A stretch of DNA of 17,664 nucleotides. It comes from Candidatus Stercoripulliclostridium pullicola. GTDB lineage: Bacteria; Bacillota; Clostridia; Christensenellales; DTU072. Every line of letters starts with the position of its first letter. The stretch's first letter is position 1. Both the position numbers and the translations under genes were made by a program. Positions 1-9,361 of the stretch are shown in pieces. Location: NCBI GenBank assembly GCA_017694145.1, contig JADINF010000125.1:1-17664 (forward strand), written 5' to 3'. The notes beneath the pieces are model-generated. The model did no database searches and was not told where the DNA came from. It saw nothing but the letters and a program-made list of their open reading frames with translations.

Positions 1-836
1 GTGTCGGGATCGACCAACGATAAAATACCTGTGTCGTAGTCCCTGAAAATTTCACGTACGGTAAGCTCCGCTATCCTCTCGTTTATCTCGTTGAGCTTCG
101 TATCCTTGAGCGCTTTCAGAATAGGCTCCGAATCGTCGGTCACGGTGATGACTTCTTTAAGAAGCAACGTCGAAACCTTTTCGTTCAGATTGCCGAGTTC
201 GGTGTCCTTGAGCGCTTTGAGTACCGGCTCCGAGGCGTCCGTCACCGTTATCACGTCGCCGAGTTTGACGGTGTCTATTTTCGCCTGAAGCGCGTTCTTC
301 TCGCCGAGTTCGTCGAGAGTGAGATCTTTGATCGCTATCATCACGGCATGCGATTTCGGATGGAGAAGCGTGGTGCCGTCCTCGTCGTATACGTCTTCCT
401 CGTAAATATCCACCGCGTCCGAAATTTTCATCTCCTTGATCGCGGAATCGAGTTCGTCGAGCTTTTTATCCTTTAAGTAAATAAGTACGTTCGAGCTCTT
501 CCGGTGGAGCACGGTTACGCCGTCCTCGGCATATACGTCTTCTTCGTATACCTCCACCGAGTCGCCTATCGTCATCGTCTTGAGCGCTTCGTCTATTCCG
601 TCGAGCTTCGTCTCGTTGTCGCGGAAATAGCGGAGCACCGGCGCGGACTCGTCCGTTATCTCCACCGCGTCGGAAATTTTCATATTCTGAAGGGCGCCGC
701 CAGTACCCGGTATGGGATTACCGTGCTCGTCCAGCTCTTCCGCTTTGTCGAGATCGCCTATTCTCCAGTCTTTGAGATATTTCATCACCGGGGAAGCGGT
801 CGCTTCGTCAACTTCGATGACTTCGCCTATCGTCGT
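1..836 (-). repeat. tandem protein-repeat region, at least seven modules
   Basis: Translated modules lie at about 684-836, 576-683, 432-575, 270-431, 168-269 and 66-167, with a seventh beginning at 65 and leaving the window. Shared features are a hydrophobic-Gly/Ser-Asp/Glu opening (IGEVIEV, ISDAVEI, IGDSVEV, ISDAVDI, LGDVITV, LKEVITV), an acidic turn ending in S-x-x-V/I-h, and Lys/Arg-Asp near the middle (YLKD, YFRD, YLKD, AIKD, ALKD, ALKD). Modules three and four carry the same extra segment YEEDVY-x-EDG with a following LH-x-KS, so they arose by a recent duplication. Modules five and six are also close to each other. Confidence 0.8.
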
Positions 837-1466
837 GTCCTGAATGATGGCGTCCATGTCCGAGGAAACTTCGCTCAAAGGCTTTTTGCCTATTTTCTGC
901 ATGAGCTTGCTCGACGCGGGATTTTCCGCGGTTGCTTCCTCGTCGTATACAACCGTCACGAAATTATCCATCGTGTACGCGCTGAGATCTCCGAAAGCTT
1001 CGCTTATCGGCTGAGAAAGGAATTCCTCGCTTGAGAAAAGCGGTATGTCCTCGGGAAGCGAAATGGCGAATTTGTCGCTCATCACGTTCACGGTAAGATT
1101 GGCGGAAATGGTTTTGCCGAGATCGCCTATAGAGCTCGTGCGCACCGTTTCGGGAGCGATGCCCACGGCGTCGGAAATGGTCTCACTGAGCTTATGCGTA
1201 CCGATGAGCTTCTCTATATCGCCTATCGGCTTGCCGGAAAGATCCGCCACCGCGCCGATAACCGCTTGCGCATAAGCGAGAATGCTCATCTCTTTCTGCT
1301 CGTCGTCGAACTCGAGCGAAAGACTTTCGCCTATTCCCGACTCCTCGATTTTGCCCATCGTTCCTTTCATGGTGAGCAGGTAATACAGCCCGCCGCCCAA
1401 AGCGAGCACGGCTACCACTATACCTATTATTATGCCCACGAAAATTTTGACGATGCCTTTACCCAT
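1..1466 (-). CDS. membrane-anchored tandem-repeat protein (partial, C-terminus beyond left edge)
   Basis: The open frame runs without a stop from an ATG at 1466 to the left edge, so 488 residues are visible and the end is missing. The start has a GGAGGA Shine-Dalgarno overlapping the stop of the upstream cvpA-like gene (12 bp gap), so the two form an operon. Residues 5-32 are one hydrophobic segment ending in a Gly/Tyr-rich stretch, with no lipobox, so an N-terminal membrane anchor with the rest outside is likely. Residues 35-210 are an acidic region. From about residue 211 the protein is made of related modules of 34-54 residues, each with a core like GDVITVTDASEPVLKALKD followed by a short amphipathic stretch. 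I do not recognise a named family and assign no function. The repeats and anchor suggest a surface or periplasm-facing structural role, which is inference. The antisense and other-frame ORFs here are shadows. Confidence 0.85.
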   Translation of the reverse strand, partial: MGKGIVKIFVGIIIGIVVAVLALGGGLYYLLTMKGTMGKIEESGIGESLSLEFDDEQKEMSILAYAQAVIGAVADLSGKPIGDIEKLIGTHKLSETISDAVGIAPETVRTSSIGDLGKTISANLTVNVMSDKFAISLPEDIPLFSSEEFLSQPISEAFGDLSAYTMDNFVTVVYDEEATAENPASSKLMQKIGKKPLSEVSSDMDAIIQDTTIGEVIEVDEATASPVMKYLKDWRIGDLDKAEELDEHGNPIPGTGGALQNMKISDAVEITDESAPVLRYFRDNETKLDGIDEALKTMTIGDSVEVYEEDVYAEDGVTVLHRKSSNVLIYLKDKKLDELDSAIKEMKISDAVDIYEEDVYDEDGTTLLHPKSHAVMIAIKDLTLDELGEKNALQAKIDTVKLGDVITVTDASEPVLKALKDTELGNLNEKVSTLLLKEVITVTDDSEPILKALKDTKLNEINERIAELTVREIFRDYDTGILSLVDPD

Positions 1467-1478
1467 AAAAGTCCTCCG

Positions 1479-2318
1479 TTATTTGATCTTTGCCATCAGA
1501 CTTTCGAGATCGATTTTTTCCGCAATGAAGCGGTACAGGAAGTTGTTATCCATAACGAATTTGGTGACGACGGTGTTTTCGAGGAAGTCGTTGACGGGTT
1601 CCATGAACGAGAGAGGCGAAAGAATTTGTAATATCGTCAGAATGATAAGCACTACGAGCACGCCCATCGCAAGGCCGAAAATACCGCCGAGCATCTTGTC
1701 GACGAAATGCGCGATGTAGAGTTTGCTGACGATCTTTTTGAATATCTTGAGAAGAAGCCTAAGGACTATCGCCAGCACGATAAGCAACGCGAAGAACACC
1801 GCCACCGTTAATATCGCCGTGGCAATCGGCGCGGTCACCCCGTCCACGAAGTATATCGTGTTGCCATAATCGCCTAGCTCCACGCCCTCGGCTTCCGCTT
1901 GCCTGTTAAGCAGGTTCTCGACCGTGGGACGGATGAGCTTGACCAGTCCCAGTTGCTTGATGACGGCGTTATCGTCGAATATCTCGTCGAAAAGATGCTC
2001 TTCGCCGTCGATCCTATACACGAGCTCCAATGCGGTCTCGGGGTTATCGTCGTAGTCGGTATAATATACGGTCGCATAGGCGTTGGGAAGTTTCTCCGCA
2101 ATGGGGCTCTCCAGCGCCGTAGCGATCTGATCGTCCCAATCGGTGCCTGCCGTGATCAGCCCCGTGACGGGCGAGGTCAGCAGGATAGCGCCCGCCAATA
2201 CGGCGACAGCCGAAACGAGACCGACCACCGATCTGACGAAGCCGCGTTTGACGCCGAGTACGAGTATAAGCACTACAAGTGCGACGATAACAACGTCGAC
2301 GAGAATACTCCAGTTCAT
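1479..2318 (-). CDS. CvpA family membrane protein with enlarged extracytoplasmic loop
   Basis: The 279-residue protein matches the CvpA/colicin V production family in layout: an N-terminal hydrophobic helix (4-22), a KRGF turn at 24-27 and a second helix (30-48). Further helices lie near 160-192 and 207-235, the last starting with the family's DKMLGGIFGLAMG signature. The start chosen is the ATG at 2318, with GGAGG five bases upstream; the frame opens upstream at 2348 but has no ribosome site there. Typical CvpA proteins are about 160-180 residues. Here roughly 110 acidic residues (about 50-160) are inserted between helices two and three, predicted to be outside the membrane. It is the first gene of a two-gene unit with the repeat protein. 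The family's biochemical role is poorly known; links to envelope stress and peptidoglycan have been reported in other bacteria. Confidence 0.85.
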   Translation of the reverse strand: MNWSILVDVVIVALVVLILVLGVKRGFVRSVVGLVSAVAVLAGAILLTSPVTGLITAGTDWDDQIATALESPIAEKLPNAYATVYYTDYDDNPETALELVYRIDGEEHLFDEIFDDNAVIKQLGLVKLIRPTVENLLNRQAEAEGVELGDYGNTIYFVDGVTAPIATAILTVAVFFALLIVLAIVLRLLLKIFKKIVSKLYIAHFVDKMLGGIFGLAMGVLVVLIILTILQILSPLSFMEPVNDFLENTVVTKFVMDNNFLYRFIAEKIDLESLMAKIK

Positions 2319-2323
2319 TTCAA

Positions 2324-2344
2324 CCTCCGCGTGCGTAAGCACGC
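2324..2344 (-). promoter_or_regulatory. hairpin abutting the cvpA Shine-Dalgarno site
   Basis: On the minus strand GCGTGC and GCACGC form a perfect six-base stem around the loop TTAC (2329-2344). The next bases are GGAGG (2328-2324), the ribosome site for the start at 2318. The stem's 3' arm touches the site, so it may affect translation initiation; a role is not shown. Confidence 0.45.
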
Positions 2345-2362
2345 CCACATAAGTATATTAGC

Positions 2363-2392
2363 AGTATAGCATAGCCTTAATATAAATTGCAA
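2363..2392 (-). promoter_or_regulatory. sigma-A type promoter for cvpA-repeat protein operon
   Basis: The minus strand has TTGCAA (2392-2387), 18 bases, then TATACT (2368-2363) preceded by TGC, an extended -10. Predicted transcription starts near 2356, giving a leader of about 38 nt before the ATG at 2318. Confidence 0.65.
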
Positions 2393-2518
2393 GTTAAAAT
2401 TATGTAACCGCGCGTTCGCGCGTTCCGGGGAGTCGCGCGGCGGTAGAAGAAGGCTATAATTTACGCGGATATCTTTCCCGCGTGCATATCGCCGTCCTCT
2501 ACGGGATATAAATATGCT

Positions 2519-3013
2519 ATGCCTTTACCTGTTGTGATCTGTATAGGTTCCTCGGGCGTCGTGGGCGACAGTCTGGGTCCGATGGTAGCCGATCTTCTCA
2601 AAGAGAACTACGGAGTCCCCGCATACGTATACGGCGGACTTCGGGCTCCCGTAAACGGAGTTAATTATACCCGATATGCCGCTTTTCTTGCGGAGCGCCA
2701 CCGTGAAAGTCTGGTGATAGCGGTGGACGCGTGCGTGGGGGACAAGCGCGACGTCGGTAAAATAAAATACTCCTCGAAAGGGCTCAGGGCGGGCGGCGCG
2801 CTCAACAAGAATCTCGGAGCCATCGGGGACATCGGGATACTCGGCGTGGTGGCGGAGAGAAGCTCCGACAATCTCGGGGCGTTGATGAACGTCCCCTACG
2901 CGCTCGTAGAGCGTATGAGCGCCGCGATAGCCCGTAAGATCGCTTTACTGGTAAGCGAACTGCGCGCTCCCTCCGCGGACGCCGGATGCGTTTCCGCGGT
3001 CTCGCACACATAA
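2519..3013 (+). CDS. yyaC: sporulation protein YyaC family (DUF1256)
   Basis: This 164-residue protein carries the YyaC/DUF1256 landmarks. An early I-G-S-S-G-V-V-G-D-S-L-G-P stretch (residues 9-21) is followed by VYGGLRAPVNGVNY (39-52), VIAVDACVG (67-75) and a Gly/Ala-rich stretch with NKNLGAIGDIGILGVV (97-112). The family resembles the germination protease/hydrogenase-maturation protease fold and occurs in endospore formers. Its substrate is not established, so a peptidase role in the forespore is inference. The start at 2519 gives normal family placement of the first motif, but the ribosome site is weak (GGGA about 12 bases upstream). It is divergent from the cvpA unit and lies 136 bp before ftsH, which has its own promoter, so yyaC is probably transcribed separately. 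No clear terminator follows it. Confidence 0.85.
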   Translation: MPLPVVICIGSSGVVGDSLGPMVADLLKENYGVPAYVYGGLRAPVNGVNYTRYAAFLAERHRESLVIAVDACVGDKRDVGKIKYSSKGLRAGGALNKNLGAIGDIGILGVVAERSSDNLGALMNVPYALVERMSAAIARKIALLVSELRAPSADAGCVSAVSHT

Positions 3014-3024
3014 TATTCACGTTA

Positions 3025-3100
3025 TATTACAACATATATCACTTAAACGGGCATATTTATCGTTGATATTCCGAAAATGTTATGATATAATGTTGTAATA
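3025..3100. repeat. 11-bp perfect inverted repeat flanking the ftsH promoter
   Basis: TATTACAACAT (3025-3035) and its exact complement ATGTTGTAATA (3090-3100) are separated by 54 bp. The right arm overlaps the last two bases of the -10 box and covers the expected transcription start; the left arm lies upstream of the -35 box. This could be a paired operator, but AT-rich sequence makes chance matches possible. Confidence 0.4.
3063..3091 (+). promoter_or_regulatory. sigma-A promoter of ftsH
   Basis: TTGATA (3063-3068), a 17-base spacer and TATAAT (3086-3091) preceded by TGA form a near-consensus promoter with an extended -10. Transcription should start near 3098, about 52 nt before the ftsH ATG. 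Confidence 0.8.
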
Positions 3101-3149
3101 CTATTTCGGAAACCGGCGCGTTTTGCGCTCGAGCCGATCGTGAGGGCAA

Positions 3150-5333
<2,184 letters not shown>

Positions 5334-5348
5334 CCCCCTCTTACCGAC

Positions 5349-5382
5349 CCGGTATAAATCTTAAACCGGTATAACTCTTAAA
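5349..5382 (+). repeat. two tandem 17-bp direct repeats
   Basis: CCGGTATAAATCTTAAA (5349-5365) is followed directly by CCGGTATAACTCTTAAA (5366-5382), 16 of 17 bases identical. They sit between the ftsH stop and its terminator. No function is evident; slippage or a small duplication is the simplest explanation. Confidence 0.6.
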
Positions 5383-5387
5383 TAAAG

Positions 5388-5412
5388 AAGGAGCGGCAAC
5401 GCTCCTTTTTTT
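5388..5412 (+). terminator. Rho-independent terminator of ftsH, possibly bidirectional
   Basis: AAGGAGCG and CGCTCCTT form an eight-base stem around the tetraloop GCAA (5396-5399), running into a seven-T tract (5406-5412). On the minus strand the same hairpin is followed by CTTTATTT, so it may also end the operon arriving from 5486. Confidence 0.9.
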
Positions 5413-5485
5413 GTCCCTTATATCTTGCTTCCCTGTTTGCAGTCGTCGCCGCATTGCGTTTTTCGACTCCGGTCGGGCGCGAACT

Positions 5486-6331
5486 TCACTTTTCCCACTT
5501 CGGTATGAATTCCTCGGATGCGGAATCGGCGGTCTGGATATATACGTCCTCCATACCGAGCTTCTCGGCGTGCGCGACGACCGCTTTGTATTCGATGGGC
5601 TTCAGCCTGCGCGTTATTGTCTTGCCCGCAACGGGCGTGAACTGCGACATAAGACTCACCGTAATGTCCTTCCCGAAACGCTCCGCGAGCATGTCGAGCG
5701 CCGCGATACTGTTTTGTATAAACCCCGGCAGAACGAGATGCCTTATTATCACGCCGCGCTTGATGAGCCCGTCCTCGTAAAGCGCGGGCTTTGCCTTCAG
5801 CATTTCCTCTATCGCGTCGAGCGCTGTCCGCGGATAGTCGGCGCGTAGAGAAAGTTTCCTCGCGAGCGCCTCGTCGGAGAATTTGAAATCGGGAAGAAAG
5901 ACGTCGACATAATCGCACATCTCGCGTATTATCTCTTTACGCTCGTATCCCGACGTATTGTACACCACAGGCACGGCGGGACGGTAAATGTCGAAAGACG
6001 CCCTTATCTCGCGGCTCCATTGCGTGGGCGTTACGAGATTTATGTTGTGCGCTCCCTCTCTCTCCAGTCTTTGATACAGCTCCGTAAGCTCCGCGGGCGT
6101 ATATTCTCTTCCCTCGGGCGCGCGGCTTATCTCGTAATTCTGACAGAATTCGCACCTCATCACGCAACCGCCGAAAAACACCGTGCCCGAACCGCGCGTG
6201 CCGCTTATCGGCGGCTCCTCGTAGAAGTGGAGCGCCGCCCTGTTGACGACGGCTTTTTCTCCCGCGAGACATTTGCCGCGTTCCGCGGCGCGATCGACGC
6301 CGCACATATTGGGACAAAGATAACATTTCAT
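5486..6331 (-). CDS. radical SAM protein, PflX / pyruvate formate-lyase activating enzyme-like (COG1313)
   Basis: This 281-residue protein has the radical SAM signature C-x3-C-x2-C at Cys56, Cys60 and Cys63 (CVMRCEFCQN), which would bind a 4Fe-4S cluster and S-adenosylmethionine. A second cysteine set at the N-terminus (Cys3, Cys6, Cys10, Cys21) is typical of the PflX-like group and may hold another cluster. Further family features are NLVTPTQW (97-104), VVYNTSGY (122-129) and DVFLPDFKFS (144-153). The target is unknown; members are often called glycyl-radical activating enzymes by similarity, but no glycyl-radical enzyme is visible here. It is the last gene of the secA operon. Its ATG follows the upstream stop by four bases and lacks a strong ribosome site, so translational coupling is likely. 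Confidence 0.88.
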   Translation of the reverse strand: MKCYLCPNMCGVDRAAERGKCLAGEKAVVNRAALHFYEEPPISGTRGSGTVFFGGCVMRCEFCQNYEISRAPEGREYTPAELTELYQRLEREGAHNINLVTPTQWSREIRASFDIYRPAVPVVYNTSGYERKEIIREMCDYVDVFLPDFKFSDEALARKLSLRADYPRTALDAIEEMLKAKPALYEDGLIKRGVIIRHLVLPGFIQNSIAALDMLAERFGKDITVSLMSQFTPVAGKTITRRLKPIEYKAVVAHAEKLGMEDVYIQTADSASEEFIPKWEK

Positions 6332-6335
6332 CGAC

Positions 6336-7223
6336 TTATCCGAAAAAATAGATCTCGCCGGTCACGGCGTAGGTCACCACCCACAGCACGCTTACGGCGA
6401 CCACCTGTATCAGAAGATAAATGTATATGGAATATCTCCCGGGGACGGTGAGGAACCTGTTCCACTTCCCGTCGAGCCCGGGAAGAAGGGACTTCTTCTC
6501 GTTATAGAGTATCGGAGCTATGGCGGCGCCTATCATAAAGAAACCGAAGAAGGGAAGCAGCGGGAAATAGTCTGCCGTCCACCAGCCGTCGGTATAGAAG
6601 AACATACCCGTTATCGGAGTCGCGTCGGGTACGGTCGTATAAGAGGTATTGACTTCGTAAAGGGTGACGTTGCAGGTATAATTGACTATGAGCAGCGCCA
6701 CCGCGCAGGCGGCGTACACGCCCGCTTTGATAAATCGGTAATATTTACTGCGCGAAGCGGTGAGTTTTAAGAAGGCTTCGAGCGCCGCGAAAAGGAGTAT
6801 ACAGAGCGCAAGGCAATGCAACACGCCGAATTGAATATAGACGTTGCCCATGTCCAGCCATTCCTGCAGAAGGTAGGTGACGCCCGTCACGGCTAAAGCC
6901 ACGAGGGCGAGCCTTAAACCTCTCCAAAAGTTGTTCCTGCTGAACGCGGTGCACGTTCCGGATACGAAAAAGAAAATGAATACGAATACCGGCCAGCCGA
7001 AAAGCCGCCAGTCCGAGCCCCAGTAATCGAGCGCGAACTCGCCTATTTTCATCAAGGCTTCGTTGGCGGAATATTCCCAGCCGCCGGAATAGAAAATATA
7101 CCCGATCGCGTACATCGTGTGATCCCACACGACGAGCAATATGGCAAGCCCGCGGAGCGCGTCGAGCTCCCAGGCGCGGACTTTCCCGCTCTTTTTTTCC
7201 ATTCCGTTCGCCCTCTTGGTCAT
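6336..7223 (-). CDS. DUF1624 / heparan-alpha-glucosaminide N-acetyltransferase-like membrane protein
   Basis: The 295-residue polytopic protein begins with RAWELDALRGLAILLVVWDH (16-35), the diagnostic opening of the HGSNAT catalytic/DUF1624 family, with an invariant-type Asp, Arg-Gly and Asp-His. Several hydrophobic helices follow (about 78-92, 106-118, 133-151, 166-184, 220-242, 265-290), separated by an aromatic loop with GMFFYTDGWWTADYFPLLPF (208-227) between the middle helices. The family transfers acyl groups across membranes, probably onto cell-surface glycans; the substrate here is unknown. The ATG at 7223 overlaps the upstream TGA as ATGA, which supports that start, although an internal ATG at 7202 behind AGAGGG is a plausible alternative. 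Its position between an unknown membrane protein and the radical SAM gene suggests co-expression with the translation genes upstream. Confidence 0.82.
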   Translation of the reverse strand: MTKRANGMEKKSGKVRAWELDALRGLAILLVVWDHTMYAIGYIFYSGGWEYSANEALMKIGEFALDYWGSDWRLFGWPVFVFIFFFVSGTCTAFSRNNFWRGLRLALVALAVTGVTYLLQEWLDMGNVYIQFGVLHCLALCILLFAALEAFLKLTASRSKYYRFIKAGVYAACAVALLIVNYTCNVTLYEVNTSYTTVPDATPITGMFFYTDGWWTADYFPLLPFFGFFMIGAAIAPILYNEKKSLLPGLDGKWNRFLTVPGRYSIYIYLLIQVVAVSVLWVVTYAVTGEIYFFG

Positions 7224-8017
7224 CGCCGTCCGTCTTTGTACTCAATGCTTCGTAAAGTCTTTTTGCCGCCGTCGAGATCGTACACCTCGAAACGGTCGGA
7301 ATACTCGTGTATGAGCGTGTCCGCTTCCACGGCGGACAGGTATATTTTAGGCTCCTCCGCGGCGCTCGCTTTCCCGTATCCGTAAGGGTCGTCGTAGAAA
7401 GGATCGTATTCGCTCTCGCGCGAAGTTCGCGTCTTTCGGTATCCGTATATGTCGTCCGGGTTACCCGTTAAGCCTAATTCTTCTCCGTTACGGCGCTTCG
7501 CGCGCGCCTCCTTAGGTTCTCCCGTAAAGTCCTCGTCGCCGCGCGTTCTCTCCGCTTCCTTGCGGGCGCGCTCCTCGGTAATTTTCCTGCCGCGTTCTAT
7601 CGCTTTGCGCCTGCGCTTTTCTTCGCGCTTTTTCTCCCACTCGGGGATCTCCTCGCGCTCCTTTTCTTTCTTCTTCGCCTCGTCGTCCTGCTTTTTCCAG
7701 ATCGGATTGCGGAAGCCTTCGGCTACGCTCTTGAAGGGTCTGACTACGGCGTTGCGTAAAAGAATAATGACGAAGATGACCACGCACAACGCGAAGCCCA
7801 CGAGATACAGCGTTTCGTACAGTCCGCCGGAGAAAGGATTGAATTTCCACACGAGATAGAGCACGCCGCCGAACAGCGCGTATAAAGCGGGCACCCACAG
7901 TCCCGTATACCACAGGACGGCGGCGATCGCTTTGGCGATACCGAACAATACCGCTACTACCGCGCGCAGTACCGACCCCAACAGGAGCCCTGCGGCACAC
8001 CCCTTCGCGTTGACCAT
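7220..8017 (-). CDS. uncharacterised membrane protein with charged linker
   Basis: The 265-residue product is not recognised. Residues 8-35, 38-57 and 66-88 are hydrophobic and likely span the membrane, with Gly/Pro breaks between them. Residues 105-175 are strongly charged (Lys/Arg/Glu-rich, coiled-coil-like), and 185-215 is rich in Tyr, Asp and Gly (YGYRK, YDPFYDDPYGYG). A compact C-terminal segment at 223-261 (KIYLSAVEADTLIHEYSDRF, then YDLDGG and TLRSIEY) looks like a small beta-rich domain. The start codon comes one base after the serS stop and the end overlaps the next gene by four bases, so it is translated as part of the operon. The basic linker and soluble tail would be cytoplasmic if three helices are used. 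No function is proposed. Confidence 0.8.
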   Translation of the reverse strand: MVNAKGCAAGLLLGSVLRAVVAVLFGIAKAIAAVLWYTGLWVPALYALFGGVLYLVWKFNPFSGGLYETLYLVGFALCVVIFVIILLRNAVVRPFKSVAEGFRNPIWKKQDDEAKKKEKEREEIPEWEKKREEKRRRKAIERGRKITEERARKEAERTRGDEDFTGEPKEARAKRRNGEELGLTGNPDDIYGYRKTRTSRESEYDPFYDDPYGYGKASAAEEPKIYLSAVEADTLIHEYSDRFEVYDLDGGKKTLRSIEYKDGRR

Positions 8018-8018
8018 T

Positions 8019-9302
8019 TTATTTCGAGATCTTCTCTATGCCGCCGAGGTATTTTCTGAGCACCTCGGGCACGGTGACACTTCCGTCGGCGTTCTGGAAT
8101 TGCTCCACTATAGCGGGGATCACCCTGCTCGTCGCGAGCCCCGACCCGTTCAGCGTGTGCACGAACGCCGTCTTGCCGGTAGCGGAATCGCGGTAACGGG
8201 TGTTGTTGCGGCGCGCCTGATAGTCGTTGGCGTTGGATACGGAGCTCACTTCCTTGTATATTCCCATGCTCGGTATCCATACCTCTATGTCGTAAGTCCT
8301 CGCCATCGACGCGCTGCAGTCGCCCGCCGCAAGCTTGCTTACTCTGAAGTGCAGTCCGAGCCCTTCGACGAGTCTTGCCGCCTTCGCGACGAGCTCCTCG
8401 AACGCTTTGCCCGATTCGGAAGGCTTGGCGTACTGCACCATTTCCACTTTATTGAACTGGTGTCCGCGTATCATGCCGCGTTCCTCGCTTCTGTAGCTTC
8501 CCGCCTCTTTGCGGTAGCAGGGAGTGTATGCGAAAAGTTTAAGAGGAAGCATGCTCTCGTCCATTATCTCGCCCGCGTAAATATTGACGAGCGCCGTTTC
8601 GGCGGTGGGAAGCATGAAGCGGTTCTTCTTCCTGTCGGCTTCTCCTTCGAGCCAGTAAACCTCGTCGGCGAACTTCGGGAACTGTCCCGCGCCCAGTCCG
8701 CAGTTATAGCCGAGCTGATGGGGAGGAAGTATGAATTCGTAGCCGTCCTTGAGGTGTTCGTCGATAAAATAATTGAGAAGCGCCCATTCGAGTCGCGCAC
8801 CCATGCCGCGGTAAAGCCAGAAGCCGCCGCCCGAAAGCTTGACGCCGCGCTCGTAATCGATGAGTCCCAAATCGACGCAAAGATCGACGTGATTCTTCGG
8901 CTTGAAGCCGAATTCGGTGGGCTTGCCGACCACTTTGATCACTTGATTGTTCTCTTTCTCGCCCGCGAGAAGATCGTCGTCGGGCATATTGGGAAGTCCC
9001 AGAAGGAAATCGTTTATCTTCCCTTCGAGCTCCGCTATCCTCGCGTCCTCGGCGGCTATCTCGTCGCCCAGAGCGCGCATCTCTTCGAATATCTTTTCGA
9101 CGGGTTCGCCCGCTTTCTTGAGCTTCGGGATCTCCGCGCTCACCCTGTTGCGCTTCGCTTTCAGTTCCTCGACGGACTGCTTCGCCGCTTTCCTCTCGGC
9201 GTCCCAGCCGAGCATCTCCGCGAAGTCTACCGTATAGCCCTTCTTCGCGAGCGCCGCGCTCACCTTCGCGCTGTCGCTTCTTATCAGATTGATATCCAAC
9301 AT
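8019..9302 (-). CDS. serS: serine--tRNA ligase
   Basis: The 427-residue enzyme charges tRNA-Ser with serine. It has the N-terminal long helical arm that grips the tRNA (about 27-100), then the class II synthetase core. The serine-binding TAET motif lies at 233-236, motif 2 at about 259-286 (TPCYRKEAGS, then RGMIRGHQFNKVE), EVSSVSNANDYQARR at 351-365 and motif 3 at 385-400 (NGSGLATSRVIPAIVE). Its length is standard. The ATG at 9302 follows GGAGGA at the right distance. It lies 59 bp after prfB and one base before the next gene, inside the secA operon. I see no T-box leader in the short gap upstream. Confidence 0.98.
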   Translation of the reverse strand: MLDINLIRSDSAKVSAALAKKGYTVDFAEMLGWDAERKAAKQSVEELKAKRNRVSAEIPKLKKAGEPVEKIFEEMRALGDEIAAEDARIAELEGKINDFLLGLPNMPDDDLLAGEKENNQVIKVVGKPTEFGFKPKNHVDLCVDLGLIDYERGVKLSGGGFWLYRGMGARLEWALLNYFIDEHLKDGYEFILPPHQLGYNCGLGAGQFPKFADEVYWLEGEADRKKNRFMLPTAETALVNIYAGEIMDESMLPLKLFAYTPCYRKEAGSYRSEERGMIRGHQFNKVEMVQYAKPSESGKAFEELVAKAARLVEGLGLHFRVSKLAAGDCSASMARTYDIEVWIPSMGIYKEVSSVSNANDYQARRNNTRYRDSATGKTAFVHTLNGSGLATSRVIPAIVEQFQNADGSVTVPEVLRKYLGGIEKISK

Positions 9303-9361
9303 TTTTGCTTCCTCCGTATCGGTTTACCGAATGATTTTTATGTTTCCACCGGTGTGAACGG

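Noticed and set aside
504..1034. 176-codon plus-strand frame inside the repeat protein
   Set aside because: It is the mirror of the tandem-repeat modules on the minus strand.
2406..2424. Inverted repeat CGCGCG-TT-CGCGCG in the cvpA/yyaC gap
   Set aside because: Loop too small, no T tract, and CG alternation gives such repeats by chance.
2455..2460. TATAAT on the plus strand upstream of yyaC
   Set aside because: No acceptable -35 and no extended -10, so it is too weak to call as a promoter on its own.
9303..9361. Possible terminator or T-box between prfB and serS (AACGGT/ACCGTT)
   Set aside because: The stem is short with a two-base loop, without a T tract, and the gap is far too short for a T-box leader.
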